Below are positions 21,830 to 32,726 of a stretch of 64,000 nt of DNA, piece after piece. Under the pieces are notes generated by a model. It saw only the letters and a list, made by a program, of their open reading frames with translations. It did not search any database and was not told the origin of the DNA. Every line of letters starts with the position of its first letter. The stretch's first letter is position 1. This DNA comes from Daphnia carinata. Taxonomy: Eukaryota > Arthropoda > Branchiopoda > Diplostraca > Daphniidae. The stretch lies in assembly GCF_022539665.2 (NCBI RefSeq), contig NC_081331.1, positions 13,796,638 through 13,860,637 on the forward strand, written 5' to 3'. The translations under genes and the position numbers were made by a program.

Positions 21830-22248
21830 TAGTAACGGTGTTAGCTTGCTAGCACCGTTACGGTGGGATGCCATAGGTTCAACTACGTGCGATGGTATAC
21901 GGTGGCTAATATGGTGATGGACGTAGTCCGACCATTTGGAGATTGTCTGACGCTAATTCCAGGTCGAAATGGCTTCAAGACTGTCGTAAAGATCCACATT
22001 AGCTACAATATGCTATCACACATGGCTGCACTCATGGTAAATGGTGGCTATATGGTGATGAACGTAGTCCGACCATTTGGAGATCGTCTGACGCTCATTC
22101 CAGGTCGAAATGGCTTCACGACTGTCGTAAAGATCCACATAGTCTGAACAACCTTGGCTCGATTGAAAGCGAACGCTGTACCCCTAAATGGAGGAAGCTA
22201 GGAGTCAACACGGATTATCGGCCGGTAATTCGACCAAATCCCACTTTT
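21830..22248 (+). ncRNA. Candidate Pol III-type structured RNA, copy C (long form)
   Basis: Hairpin at 21832-21861 (loop CTTG instead of CTCG, stem unchanged) starting 32 nt after the TATA box. Same internal direct repeat, same 5' GTGGGAT and 3' ATCCCAC complementary ends, and a run of eight T at 22245-22252. The body is almost the same as copies A and B, whereas sequence on either side is much more diverged. This points to selection on, or conversion of, the RNA itself. Confidence 0.58.
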
Positions 22249-22252
22249 TTTT

Positions 22253-23282
22253 CCATGTTCCCTAAAAATAGCTTTAATTAATTTTAAAATAAAAGATTTA
22301 GAGAAGTGTGTTAGTAAATATCGATACCGGTTAAGTTAATCACTCGAATTTAGAATTTCTTCCATTGAATGCTGGCAATGATCAACTTTGTTTTTTCCCG
22401 AACGGACGTTGCACACGGACGTACACACAACGGACGATGCACGACACCAGGAATTTGGCATTTAACGCTGAGTGCACGAGTTTAAAACTCAGTTCTGCCT
22501 TCAACGAACGCTTCGGGATTTCGATTTCTTTTTCCCCGCAGCTAGAAGAAGTGCGCCATCTTGATGCCGTTAAGAGAACCTCAAAATGCTGTTAATGAAG
22601 TAGCGGCGGTAATAAGGGACCTTTTCAGAAAATAGTTAATATGGAATCAATCATTTGTGTGCTGTAACGTTAATTAAACTGTTAACGTTGGTTTACACAG
22701 AATTTATGGCGATCCTTTAAATCGTTTAAAATTTCGTCAAATAATCAAAATGACAAATAACGAGACTTACCTCGAGAGTGACTTTCCAAATAATTCCATA
22801 TCCTGCGCGGAAAATTAATGCTGGCGTGTGCTATCTCATTTCGTCAATGGCCAACGGTAACAGGCCATCAGTTTCAACGAAGATGGAGAAACAGAAAAAG
22901 CCTGTACCTGTCGAAAAGCTAACCAAAATATTTTACCGATCAATCGGTGCATGCTCAATTAGCATATTAAAATTGCATTATACATACCCGCAACATACTC
23001 ATGGCAAAACTTCGAGTCGCTTTGGAATGCTTTTCCGCTAGAAAGGTCAGACAGATTCTTACAGTGTAAGATTTTCCCTCCCGTATGAACGAATCTTCAA
23101 TGCATAATATTTGGTAATAAATCCATTTGGCTCCACACCATCACTTTCTTCCTCTCAGCAAAACCATGGCAATGAAAACTGGTTATCGACCAATTACATT
23201 AGTGAGTAAGATAACCGTTGAGCAATAATAAACGCTTACCAGAATTATAAATTTATACCTAAAAGGTGACCCATCGGCAATT
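22253..23282. other. Intergenic, nothing recognised
   Basis: Short frames only. No repeats shared with other parts of the window and no convincing exon. Confidence 0.45.
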
Positions 23283-24150
23283 TCATGTAAACAATTCATA
23301 AATCTGGTCTTCTTTGATGATGCAGCTCAAAATTGTTTTACGCATTATCCCATCACTTATTTTTGGCATAAGCAAGGGCGTCTCCCAATCTTGGCCTGCC
23401 AAGAAAAAGTGTAATGATGAATCATCGTTACAGGTGGTCCGCTGAACAGGATTAGGCCAGTCAACTGCGAAAAGGCAGGTAGGTACATGTGCACTAGAGG
23501 TAAATAGACGACTTTTTTCCCCACTGGCTTGTAACTTAAGGTTTCTTCGTGGCGAGGGCAAAAAGAAGCAATAGAAAAACAAACGCGTTGGGTCATTGGC
23601 ATCTAGAGTAGTTTTAAATTAATGCAAAATGTAGAGGAACCGAAAACTCGTTCTTACCCAATTTGCTGCTGGGGATTAACTCGAGAAAGATCAAAGAGAT
23701 CCGGGTAACTTGCTGCTGAACTGTTCAACTTGATACTGTAAGTGGTACGTATAGGACACTATCGGTAGGAATATAATGAGACAGGATTTCCGTATTTTTC
23801 CTTGGAATAAAGACGAAAATCCTTCCTATTAAGACAAAAGTAACATGTATAGCCAATCATCCTAAATTTAGGTTAACCAAACAAAAACTAGTACATTATG
23901 AATATTTACCGGCGGATGCAGTTTCAATCCCATTGGAACATTAATCGACCGAATTTTGGAGATCAAACTAAGGTCATGCAAGTAGCATTTTGAAAGAGTA
24001 TGGGGGCAACCATTTGGCTTAACAGGTTGTCCGGCATGCAAGTCTCTTTTACGTGTAATGAAATATCTTGGCATAACGCAGCTTCTGTTGTCTTCGCTTG
24101 CGCAAATCTTGTTCAGGAAACAAATTTCAATATTCGCAGTTTCAGAACAC
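23283..24150 (-). CDS. Possible two 3' exons of a Cys-rich secreted-type gene
   Basis: Two splice-flanked open segments on the minus strand have compatible phase. One is 23910-24150 (pyrimidine-rich acceptor, donor CCG|GTAAAT), encoding a segment with six cysteines (CSETANIEIC, CASEDNRSC, NGCPHTLSKC). The other is 23283-23534 (acceptor AAG), encoding a segment with VPTCLFAVDWPNPVQRTTC and ending at TGA. I found no upstream exon with a start or signal peptide, and an exon-like segment between them (near 23640-23740) does not fit the phase. It could be a real gene, a decayed gene or chance. Confidence 0.25.
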
Positions 24151-24283
24151 CTTCCGGAAAAACATAAAACAAGACAGGTAAAGTTAATGTACAAAGATTT
24201 TTTTTAAAACTTATTACTAGTTACGGTGGTTTCGATCTTGTGGCTGCCGGCATACACGGGCATCTCACCGCCGATCACGTATG

Positions 24284-24291
24284 TATAAAAG
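24284..24291 (+). promoter_or_regulatory. TATA box of secreted-protein gene
   Basis: TATAAAAG 77 bp upstream of the short coding exon 1 at 24368, the usual distance for the genes in this window. Confidence 0.6.
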
Positions 24292-24367
24292 GCCGCACTT
24301 CAACTACGTTCAATGTCCAGTGTTGAACAAGCTGTCCGCCAGTAAACTACAAACACGGAATATCAAC

Positions 24368-25007
24368 ATGAAGTTCCTGGTAAAATAAATTTCAATGTTA
24401 AGCAGTAGATTTCAGCTAAATATTGTAAGTTGTTAATTATTGATTTCATGAAAAGGTTCCTCTTTTCCCACTTATCGCCACCGCATTAGCAGCATCGATC
24501 CCTATTAATACTTACAATGCACCACTCTGGCCTTCGTTGACCCCTTTAATTCCAGTTGCTGCAGACGACATAGAAGGCCGAGATAATAGCTTGCTCGCTG
24601 AAAATGCTGCACATTTATTACTTGTGCCGCTTTATGCAAATGTGTTGAAAACTCAAATCATTTTTCAAATGGTAGATTGCATCTTCCACCCTGATGACTG
24701 CTCAGCTGGTTTTGGCGGTCTTGGCGGTTTAGTTAAATCACCCTCAGAGTTTAATGCCTTGTCCAGCATCTTGAGCAAGCTGGCAGTTAATAATCCTCAA
24801 CACAAAAACAGCATTGTCGAGGGATTGTCATTATTCCCAGCTTCCACCGGTGCCCTAAACGTTGTAAACCCAAGTAAACGAAACGATGTAGTTCCGTTCG
24901 TTGTACCTTCTTCTTGGAACCCCTATGCCAATGTTCCGCTCATCAGCAATCAAAAGGAGATGGCAAACTGGAACTATCCATCTACTAGGGGTTTCATTCC
25001 GTATTGA
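24368..25007 (+). CDS. Secreted protein of unknown function, C-terminally truncated paralogue
   Basis: Two exons, 24368-24379 (MKFL) and 24456-25007, phase 0, 187 aa. Signal peptide VPLFPLIATALAAS, then PVAADDIEGRD, a Cys pair (VDCIFHPDDC), a Gly-rich patch, VPSSWNPYANVPLISNQKEM and the end GFIPY. It matches the protein at 9607-10344 in the same order, but that relative continues about 30 residues beyond FIPY. Here a TGA follows FIPY, and the lost tail is still readable in other frames to 25129 (SNPSFIKTVAPQAKALVP), so the end was shortened by a stop and frameshift. Confidence 0.82.
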
Positions 25008-25129
25008 AAATGAACACCATCATCTGGTTCAGTAATCCTTCGTTTATAAAGACTGTAGCACCGCAAGCTAAAGCTCTGGTTCCAGTGGTTGAGCAACTGT
25101 CTACTGAGCAACTGGCGATCCCTCCTTAA

Positions 25130-26659
25130 TTTCTGTTACTTTTTTTTCCACGATTTCAATTCACGACGACAATCCAACAAGATAATGTATGTTTTCCAAA
25201 TATAGATTAAGGCAAAAGCCACAGCGCATTACACAAAATTAGAAACAACATTGACTAGTTTCTCTACCAATGAACCTCACAGCCTAGGTAAAAGTAACAA
25301 TTTAAGATGGCACATACCTATGGCTCTTGAAACATCCAAATATTTCTAACTTATCCAAACCCAAGATCCAAATCACGGTAGCACGAACGACATCACAATG
25401 CAATACCAATAAATTACCTAAAACAGATCAAAGGCAAAATGAATAAACTGAATCAAACAAAGAAAATTAGATATTGTGCAACTTACACTGTTAAACATAT
25501 CAGTTAAAGCTAGGACTAGCATTCTGGTAACTAACACTATACTAATTGATGTTTTCAATTGACATGGGAAAAGTTTCCTGCAAGCAGACCTCATAACAAT
25601 TTCTGTAGCCAAAATTTGCTTTCAATAGAGTTGTATTACGAGGTATTCCCTTTATTGTGTGTTGCCTGTGATCCTACATTGCAAAAAACTACTCCATTTG
25701 CAATTTATTAGGTTCACATTATTATGATAAATTCTGGCTTTAAGCTTAGGTGACCCTGTGGAAATAAAAATGCAGGAATGGGGTGCTGACCAACAACAAA
25801 ATTTTTACCTCAACAATATCAATAAAAGGAAATTGGTTTTGTCTTCAGTACTTTTCTGCATTAGTTCAATATGGATTCAAGCACAATTGTTTTTCCCTGA
25901 AATAGAATTTTTGCAATTCTTGGAAATTGATGAAATCCATACTTTCAGAAAATGAGGTAAATTTTAGATATCCAAACAATCTGTCAATAATTGCATTGCA
26001 CAACTTTTACCGATGCGAAAGAAATGGCATCAACTAGAATATGAGCTAATTTCAGTAACTTCTCAAGTTAACTGTAATTACACCACACTAAAAGAAAACT
26101 CTTACTTTTTACTTGACGGCTATCATAGTTTACACTTCACAGCGTCTCCTCTCACCATACACTGGCTTATGGCGTCGAAAGATAAACAACGAACCCCTTC
26201 GAGTGGCGCGTAAATTTGACACCGCTGCAATTTTAGTTAATGTTTATTGCAATGGCATCAAGAAAATCAGTCATCTTGTTAGCAAGCTAGGGGGAAAGGG
26301 GTGGAAAACTAACTTTAACTAAAATAGAAGCCAAGGTAAACAAATTTTGCCGCCTTTCCGTACCGACTACGAGCTACGGGACGGTATATTGCCATTGCCA
26401 ATTCTTAGACCACAGCTAGTGCTCAACTGCCCAAAAATAAACTAAGCGGAAGCAAGACAGAAAAAAGACCTAATATATTTTTAATTATTCTTGAATATAG
26501 CCGAGGAATATATAAATTAGTATAACGCATGACACAGATATACTCAACACGACTTTAATCAATTCATATTAACATGTATTTTTTGTACGGTAATACAAGA
26601 GATGACAGTGCGTTGCGTACATGATTTTAAATAATGTGTTCAGTCAGGATTTTAATAAT
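25130..26659. other. Intergenic, nothing recognised
   Basis: AT-rich, short frames only, no signal peptides, no shared repeats, no splice-supported exons. Confidence 0.5.
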
Positions 26660-27412
26660 TTAATAAATTTTGTAGCCTTTGCCGTTGAAAGGGATGTGGA
26701 CGGGGGCAACGGGGAGCTCGTAGACGTGAACGGGAGCAACGGGCAAGTGATCACCCTTGGGCTGGAAACCGGCTTCATCGGCAACCCAGGTCAAAGTGAA
26801 TTTTTGGCCTTCAGGGGAAATCCAGTAAGAAGATCCCTTGTTGGTGTTTCCCATAACATCTTCGTAGGTGGCCTTTCCGTAAGAATCATAAGCGACTCCT
26901 TGCATCTTCTTCTGGACCTGAGACTCTTCGCGAGTGGTGTAGTCAGACTGGGCGTAGCTGTGAATTGAAAAAATTCAGTTTATTTATATGCAAATCTTTG
27001 ATCCCCATAATAATGGGATAATGAATGAAATTGACTTTACCTCCATTGGCTGCTGCCATCGAGATTGCGCTCGTCAGATTGGCTGGTGATGGTGATATCA
27101 GCGTACTTGTTATCCTTGTAGGCTGGTGCAGAGTAGGCTGGTGCGGGGTAGGCTGGTGCGGAGTAGGCAGGTGCGGGGTAGGCTGGTGCGGAGTAGGCAG
27201 GTGCGGGGTAGGCTGGTGCGGGGTATTTTGGTGCTGGGTAGCTTGGAGCTGGGTAGCTGGGTGCCTTGTATTCCGGCTTGTAGCTGGAAGGAACAGCGGC
27301 AGCGACGGCCAAGAAAGCGGCGACGATGAACTGTCAGAAAATACCATTTTAAATATAAAGTTGTTTCTAGCTCAAAATAAGAATAAGAGATCAAATGTCT
27401 TACGAGCTTCAT
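26660..27412 (-). CDS. RR-1 cuticle protein, KIY-type
   Basis: 198 aa in exons 27404-27412 (MKL), 27041-27330 and 26660-26957. Signal core FIVAAFLAVAAA, a long Pro/Tyr repeat alternating AYPAP and AYSAP, RR-1 core (GSSYWISPEGQKFTLTW, ADEAGFQPKGDHLP), two VAPVH units and GKGYKIY. The exon 2 donor is GTAAAG. It shares MGNTNKG and YGKATYEDV with the genes at 17230 and 19030 but DEAGF with the first two pairs, a mosaic typical of conversion inside the cluster. Confidence 0.93.
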
Positions 27413-28051
27413 GTTGTACTAGGATAAGTTGATAAGCAACTGATGGTTTTAGTCCTTCCATCTTGGGCTTTTATAGTCGAGTGAGAGGCAAAGAACATTC
27501 AGTTGACCTAGTTGTTTTGGCTGCTAGATTTCGCTAGAGCAAATGAGGTTTTGGGCGTTGAATAAAATACCTTACTTTCGCTTTTTACATTGACCACAGT
27601 GCATGTTTGATTTTGTTTGGCTGGTGAAAGATTTATTTTTCTGGTCTATGATGATGAGAAATCAATATCTTGTTATAGGAGTATTCACACGCCTGTGTCT
27701 GTGAAATACAAATAATATCATTAATCTTACAAAAATCAGGTTGGGTAACGATAATTTGCTCAATTCTGAAATCATGAGTCGATGGTGATAGGTGACACTT
27801 CTGAAGGACAATCATCAGAAAAAATTGTGTTAGGTTTCTACTTATCGAAAACAATCACTGCATTGCAAGGGCCATGACCTGCAATGCAAACCAAATCATT
27901 TAACCACCACAAGGCGGTGATCGCCGCTTTCAAAAACTAAGTAAAGAAATCAAACGAAAACGAAAGACACACCCAATATTTTTTCGACTATATAAGGCCG
28001 TCTGAAGGTGATCGAAGACATCAGTTGTTCAACTCTTCAACCGCTCTCAAC
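27413..28051. promoter_or_regulatory. Bidirectional cuticle-gene promoter, pair 4
   Basis: 639 bp. Minus side: initiator complement at 27434-27444, a TTTATAG box near 27469 and a weakened GGGCGTTG block near 27552. Plus side: TAACCACCACAAGGCGGTGA (27901-27920), ACACACCC near 27968, TATATAAG (27989-27996) and CATCAGTTGTT starting at 28019. Confidence 0.72.
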
Positions 28052-28786
28052 ATGAAACTAGTAAATTTCTTTTGATTTTTCTTTTGTTCACAATTTCATA
28101 GCTTATTGAAAAACTCTTTTCGCAGTTTGTTATCGCCGCTTTCTTGGCCGTCGCTGCCGCTGTTCCATCCAGCTACAAGCCGGAATACAAGGCTCCCAGC
28201 TATCCTGCCCCAAGCTACCCTGCACCAAAGTACGCAGCACCTGCCTACTCTGCCCCAGCCTACTCCGCACCTGCCTACTCCGCACCTGCCTACTCCGCAC
28301 CAGCCTACAAGGATAACAAGTACGCTGGTATCACCATCACCAGCCAATCTGACGAGCGCAATCTCGATGGCAGCAGCCAATGGAGGTAAATCTATTTCAA
28401 TCTTTATATTCGTTAATTTAAGATTTAAAGATATTTTATAATAAATAATTCTCCCAACTCACAGCTATGCCCAGTCTGACTACACCACCCGTGAAGAGTC
28501 TCAGGTTCAGAAGAAAATGCAAGGAGTTACTTACGACTCTTATGGAAAAGAATCGTACGGTGAAGTCCTCGGCAACACCAACAAGGGATCTTCCTACTGG
28601 ATCTCCCCCGAAGGCCAGAAGTTCACTTTGACCTGGGTTGCTGATGATGCCGGTTTCCAGCCCAAGGGTGACCACTTGCCCGTTGCTCCCGTCCACGTCT
28701 ACGAACTCCCAGTTGCACCCGTTCACGAATACGTTCTCCCCGTCGCCCCGGCTCTCCCCTACTCCCGCACCGGAGCTGGTTATTAA
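28052..28786 (+). CDS. RR-1 cuticle protein, GAGY-type
   Basis: 196 aa in exons 28052-28060 (MKL), 28126-28385 and 28465-28786. Signal core FVIAAFLAVAAA, Pro/Tyr repeats (KYAAPAYSAPAYSAP), KDNKYAGITITSQSDERN, RR-1 domain (GSSYWISPEG, ADDAGFQPKGDHLP), VAPVH repeats and the end SRTGAGY. An AATAAA lies near 28853. The third position of codons is GC-rich, unlike the AT-rich flanks, as expected of a highly expressed gene. Confidence 0.93.
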
Positions 28787-29413
28787 GTTGTGAATTTTTC
28801 CGCCGTGAAATTTGAATGGCGTGAGCCATCCAAGTGTAATTTATTGATAAGAAATAAACGCAAATTATGTTTTGAATTCCGTAAAAGGCAATGATCTGAG
28901 TAGTCTAAACAAATGTTTCCTTATATAAATGGAACTTCTTTATTTGTAGAAGAATGTCGTGGCCAGCGCAGTTATCACCTTCGTTTCCACCGATTCCCGT
29001 CAATTCCATTCGTTGAAAACATAGCGACAAAGGTGTCCGGTTTCGCACCAATTAAATCAACTAAGCTGCTAATCACGTTTTCTCTAATAACATTACAGGC
29101 CCAGCTACACGAATGAGAAGGTTTAGTTAAACGTGCTAGTCACGTGCCACCTCGTGACGACCGAGGAGAAGCTTCCCGGTCTTACAGCGGTACACGGTCC
29201 AATCACGACCCGTGATTAGGTCATCCGTCTTTTCTATTATGGCTTTTTTTGCATGTAATTAATCTTTAGCATGAAAGAAATTCTATTCAAAAGACATTAA
29301 AAGAAGTAAAGAATAAAGTTCATTTATTAAAATTTTCAATTTTATTTATTTTGTTTGCTATATTTAACATTAAACGCCAGTTTGTACCATTGGGCCGTAG
29401 TTTTTTTATCAGT

Positions 29414-29446
29414 GATAGTTAGATCATCTATTGTACGGTATAAAAG
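29414..29446 (+). promoter_or_regulatory. PSE-like element plus TATA box, RNA copy D
   Basis: GATAGTTAGATCATCT (29414-29429), 9-bp gap, TATAAAAG (29439-29446) followed by ACTTGATGAAAC. Confidence 0.55.
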
Positions 29447-29468
29447 ACTTGATGAAACAATTTATGTT

Positions 29469-29711
29469 TGGTGACGGTGTTGGTTCTCTAGCGCCGTTAC
29501 TGCGTGTATGTGCGTTACTAATGAATGTTTATCTAATTGCAGGTCTGGGAATGGATGAAAAGAGTGACGCAAAGGTCGCGGCCGTTTGAACAACGTTGGA
29601 TTGTGATTACACTGGCTGGTTACATGGAAAGGAAACGCTATAAACTCTAAATGGAAATTAGATGTCCACACGGTGGATTAAAACGGATATGACGACCAAT
29701 CCCACTCTTTT
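29469..29711 (+). ncRNA. Candidate Pol III-type structured RNA, copy D (short form)
   Basis: Hairpin 29471-29500 starts 32 nt after TATA. Its arms read GTGACGGTGTTGG and CTAGCGCCGTTAC with loop TTCT. All 13 positions pair when G-U is allowed, despite four changes from copies A-C. The body lacks the internal direct repeat, so the RNA is about 240 nt. The 3' part keeps CTAAATGGA, CCACACGG and GACCAATCCCAC before CTTTT (29708-29711), all recognisable in the long copies. Confidence 0.57.
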
Positions 29712-29740
29712 GGGTAAGTTGAACTTCACAAATATTTCTA

Positions 29741-30443
29741 TTATATTTAAATCAATCACTCACATCAAAGCACAAATCAAAGTAACATAATAGAATTACG
29801 TGTTGGAAAGGGCATGATATACCCAATCGATACAGACTGAAATAATTTGAATTAAAAAAAGCTTTTTAATTTAAAAAAATATTTGCCAACAATAAAACGA
29901 TTTATCGCTCACGCGGGAAATGTCCGTGGAATGGTGGGGTGGAGAGCCGGAAGTTAAAGTAGCGTGCGATTCTATAAGATACATGTTAATATGAATCAAA
30001 GGCAATCTAAAATCACGCGAGAAAGGAGTGGGCTTGTACGTCGTATCCATATTAAATTTAATCTACATTTTATAATCGACGTGGACACCTATAGTTTCCT
30101 CCATTAGTAAGGTGTTTAATCCCAGTATCCCAGTTTAGTTTTGAATCGTTTCAATGGAACGAAAATACTTCATTTCGATTACAAAAACGAACGCAATGAT
30201 AAAAAGAACAAATGTAATTTATGCTTTGTGTATTCAGTTCCCTATTTATCTGAATAGTTTTCAAATTGGATGAATAGTTACGTATTTGTAATACATTCGA
30301 ATAGTGGGACGTGTAGGGATAATCGTGTGCCGAAAATAATAGAACGTTCACAAATCCCGGCTACTAAGGGTTTCATTATTCTCTTCGATCTACTGCTAGA
30401 TGGCTTTTGCGCAGAAGATTCAAAGAAATATTAGATTTTTCTG
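29741..30443. other. Intergenic, nothing recognised
   Basis: AT-rich, no supported gene or shared repeat. Confidence 0.5.
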
Positions 30444-30917
30444 TTAGTTGAACTGTTCGGAGATAGGAGCAGGGAAGTCGTACACGATGGTGTTCTTAAC
30501 AACCTCAATAGAAGCAGGAACTGCAATAGCAACTGGTGCAGGGGCAGGCGCCGAAATGCGAGCAGGGAAGTCATATTCCACCTTGACTGGTGCAGGTGCA
30601 GGAGCAGAGATGGGAGCAGGGAAGTCGTACTTAACTTTAACGGGGGCAGGTGCAGCGTATGCAACTGAAGAAGGAACTGCAATTTTGAAAGATGCAGAAG
30701 CAGAGATGGGAGCAGGGAAGTCACGCACAAAGTACAGAGCGGCACCGGGCACCTCAAAAGCGACCTCCTGCACGTTGACTTCGCTCGGGTGCTGGGCAGT
30801 CACCTGTAGGGTAATCTCGGAGACGCTTCCATAATCGTCAAGTGTACCAAATTTACTCCGGAAAAGGCGAGAGTACAAGCCTCTGCTTGCTCGGTTTGAC
30901 GTTTTGTAGCTTAACAA
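30444..30917 (-). pseudogene. Permuted fragment of YDFPAP-type cuticle gene, copy 1
   Basis: An open frame without a start Met or signal peptide. It reads GSVSEITLQVTAQHPSEVNVQEVAFEVPG first and then three to four [15 protein letters not shown]-like repeats. In intact relatives (40461, 50291) the order is the opposite: repeats first, SEITPQV domain last. The frame stops at 30444, where the duplicated block ends. The upstream peptide gene's last donor does not join it in frame. I read it as a rearranged, probably non-functional piece. Confidence 0.6.
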
Positions 30918-31110
30918 GCAACCGAAATAATAAAAATGTAATGCTGAAAAAGAGGTACGCTGTTACGTGAAACGGGACGTATTAATTTCAAAAAATTATA
31001 CATTTTAATGTCTAGCTTTTACGAGCTACTTGGGTGCCCAGAGGCCAATCAGTCAATAACAAGTTGGAACGTCAAAGTGTACAACAAATTTCAAAATAGA
31101 ACTGTTTTTC

Positions 31111-31403
31111 TTACTTAGATCTATGTTGAGGCATTGGTGGAGGTGTAGGTAAATGGTCACGGTTGGAGAAAACTCCTTCAGCATCAATTTCGTCCATAAC
31201 GAAATCGAGAATATTCTCCAGTTCGCGCAGGTTGATTTGAGCAGCACATGCGAAGACTAACAGACTCAGGAAAACGCTCAGCCTGCCGTACTGAATCGAG
31301 CAAAAGAACGCTTAGTAACAATGTTTTACGTATTGTACGTTCATTTGATACAAAAGAGTTGACGTATAAGTATGCAATACGTGATGGATACAAGACCTAC
31401 CAT
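31111..31403 (-). CDS. Small secreted peptide precursor, copy 1
   Basis: Exon 1 is only the ATG (31401-31403, donor GTAGGT). Exon 2 (31111-31290, acceptor TCAG) continues YGRLSVFLSLLVFACAA, a clear signal peptide, then QINLRELENILDFVMDE, an acidic helix-like segment, and the Pro-rich tail LPTPPPMPQHRSK. It is 60 aa if the TAA at 31111 is used. A donor-like AA|GTAAGA overlaps that stop, so a further exon is possible. A minus-strand TATATAAAA and TCAGT lie 80-110 bp upstream. No known family recognised. Confidence 0.6.
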
Positions 31404-32429
31404 TTTGCTTAATGTTTAACAGAAAATTCTATTTCACGTGAGTAGTGACACTGGAAGCTTCTGTTTTTGCTACTGACTGTTTACCGTTTTATATACAGAC
31501 TTCGTTTTTTAAAAAATGACGCACAGACCGAGAGCCAATGACAGAAAGTAGTGCGTGCAAAACAATGTTATTGTGTACAGTCACCTTTATGAAACGTGTG
31601 GCGCTACTGACGAGCGAAAGCCGGTGATGCATCAAAACTTTGCGTGGAATAAGGTAACACCTGTGTGAGGTGTGCGATCCAATTCCGGGATGAAATGCGC
31701 CATACGAATACAGCCTGTGTAAAATGAAATCGTTGCGATGAATCCACGAACTCATTTTGTAGATGGCTGTGCTACACACCGTCAAATTCAATGTCCAAAT
31801 ATTTTAATGATCACGTAAAACCTGGCTCAATGTTCTGGTCGGCTTCGGTACTTGCGTGCGTTGCATTGACGCACGTGCTAGGGACAAAATGTTTCAGCTG
31901 CGCCATGGACGCATCAACCGTGTGACACTTACTGAAACTTCGCTACTTGTAGAAGACTGTCGTAGCCAACGCAGTTATTACCTTCGTTTCCACCGATATC
32001 TGTCATTTCCATTCGTCGAGAACAAAGCGACGAAGGTGACTGGTTTCACACAATTAAATCAACTAAGCTGCTAATCACGTTTTCTCTAATAACATTGCCA
32101 ATGTGACAAGACAGGCCCAACTGCACGAATGAGACCGTTTAGTTAAGCGTGCTAGTCACGTGCCACCTGGCGACGACCGAGGAGAAGCTTCCCGGTCTTA
32201 CAGCGGGACACAGTCCAATCACGACCCGAGATTAGGTCATCCGTCTTTTCTATTATGGCTTTTTTTCATATTTAATTAATTTCTAGCATGAAAGAAATTC
32301 TATTCAAAATACATTAAAAGAAGTAAAGAATAAAGTTCATTTATTAAAATTCTCAATTTTATTTATTTTGTTTGCTTAATTTAACATTAAACGTCAGTTT
32401 GTGCCATTGAACGGTAGTTTTTTATCAGT

Positions 32430-32462
32430 GCTAGTTAGATCATCTATTGTACAGTATAAAAG
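32430..32462 (+). promoter_or_regulatory. PSE-like element plus TATA box, RNA copy E
   Basis: GCTAGTTAGATCATCT (32430-32445), 9-bp gap, TATAAAAG (32455-32462) followed by ACTTGATGAAAC. Confidence 0.55.
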
Positions 32463-32484
32463 ACTTGATGAAACAAATTATGTT

Positions 32485-32726
32485 TGGTAACGGTGTTGGT
32501 TCGCTAGCGCCGTTACTACGTGTATATGCCTTACTAATGAATGTTTCTCTAATTGCAGGCATGGGAATGGATGAAAAGAGTGACGCAAAGGTCGTAGGAA
32601 TTTAAACAACGATGGAGTGTGATCACACTGGCTGATTACATGGAGGGAAACGCCATAAACTCTAAATGGAAATTAGGTGTCCACACGGTGGATTAATACG
32701 GATATGGAGACCAAACCCACTCTTTT
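32485..32726 (+). ncRNA. Candidate Pol III-type structured RNA, copy E (short form)
   Basis: Hairpin 32487-32516 starts 32 nt after TATA, with arms GTAACGGTGTTGG and CTAGCGCCGTTAC and a TTCG tetraloop. Three changes from copies A-C are all pairing-neutral (G-U). Length is about 240 nt. The 3' end GACCAAACCCACTC is followed by six T (32723-32728). It differs from copy D at many positions in the body but keeps the hairpin, the CTCTAAATGGAAATTAG segment, the CCACACGGTGGATTA segment and the 3' end. Confidence 0.57.

Larger units (their letters stand above)
28930..29740. repeat. Duplicated RNA-gene neighbourhood, copy D side
   Basis: Aligns along its length with 31933-32765, including a region around TGTAGAAGAATGTCGTGGCC, the CTCF-like site, the promoter elements and the RNA candidate. 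The two copies are moderately diverged, so this is older than the 10.2-kb duplication. Confidence 0.8.
30440..31900. repeat. Tandem duplication of peptide gene and cuticle fragment, copy 1
   Basis: Matches 37030-38480 with offset about 6587 at high identity, strongest from 30700 to 31500, with small indels in the promoter part. It ends at about 31900 in both copies within the shared GGACAAAATGTTTCAGCTGC. Confidence 0.9.

Noticed and set aside
32485-32726. RNA candidate as a telomerase RNA
   Set aside because: No template-like repeat of the arthropod telomere complement (CTAACCTAA) is present in any copy.
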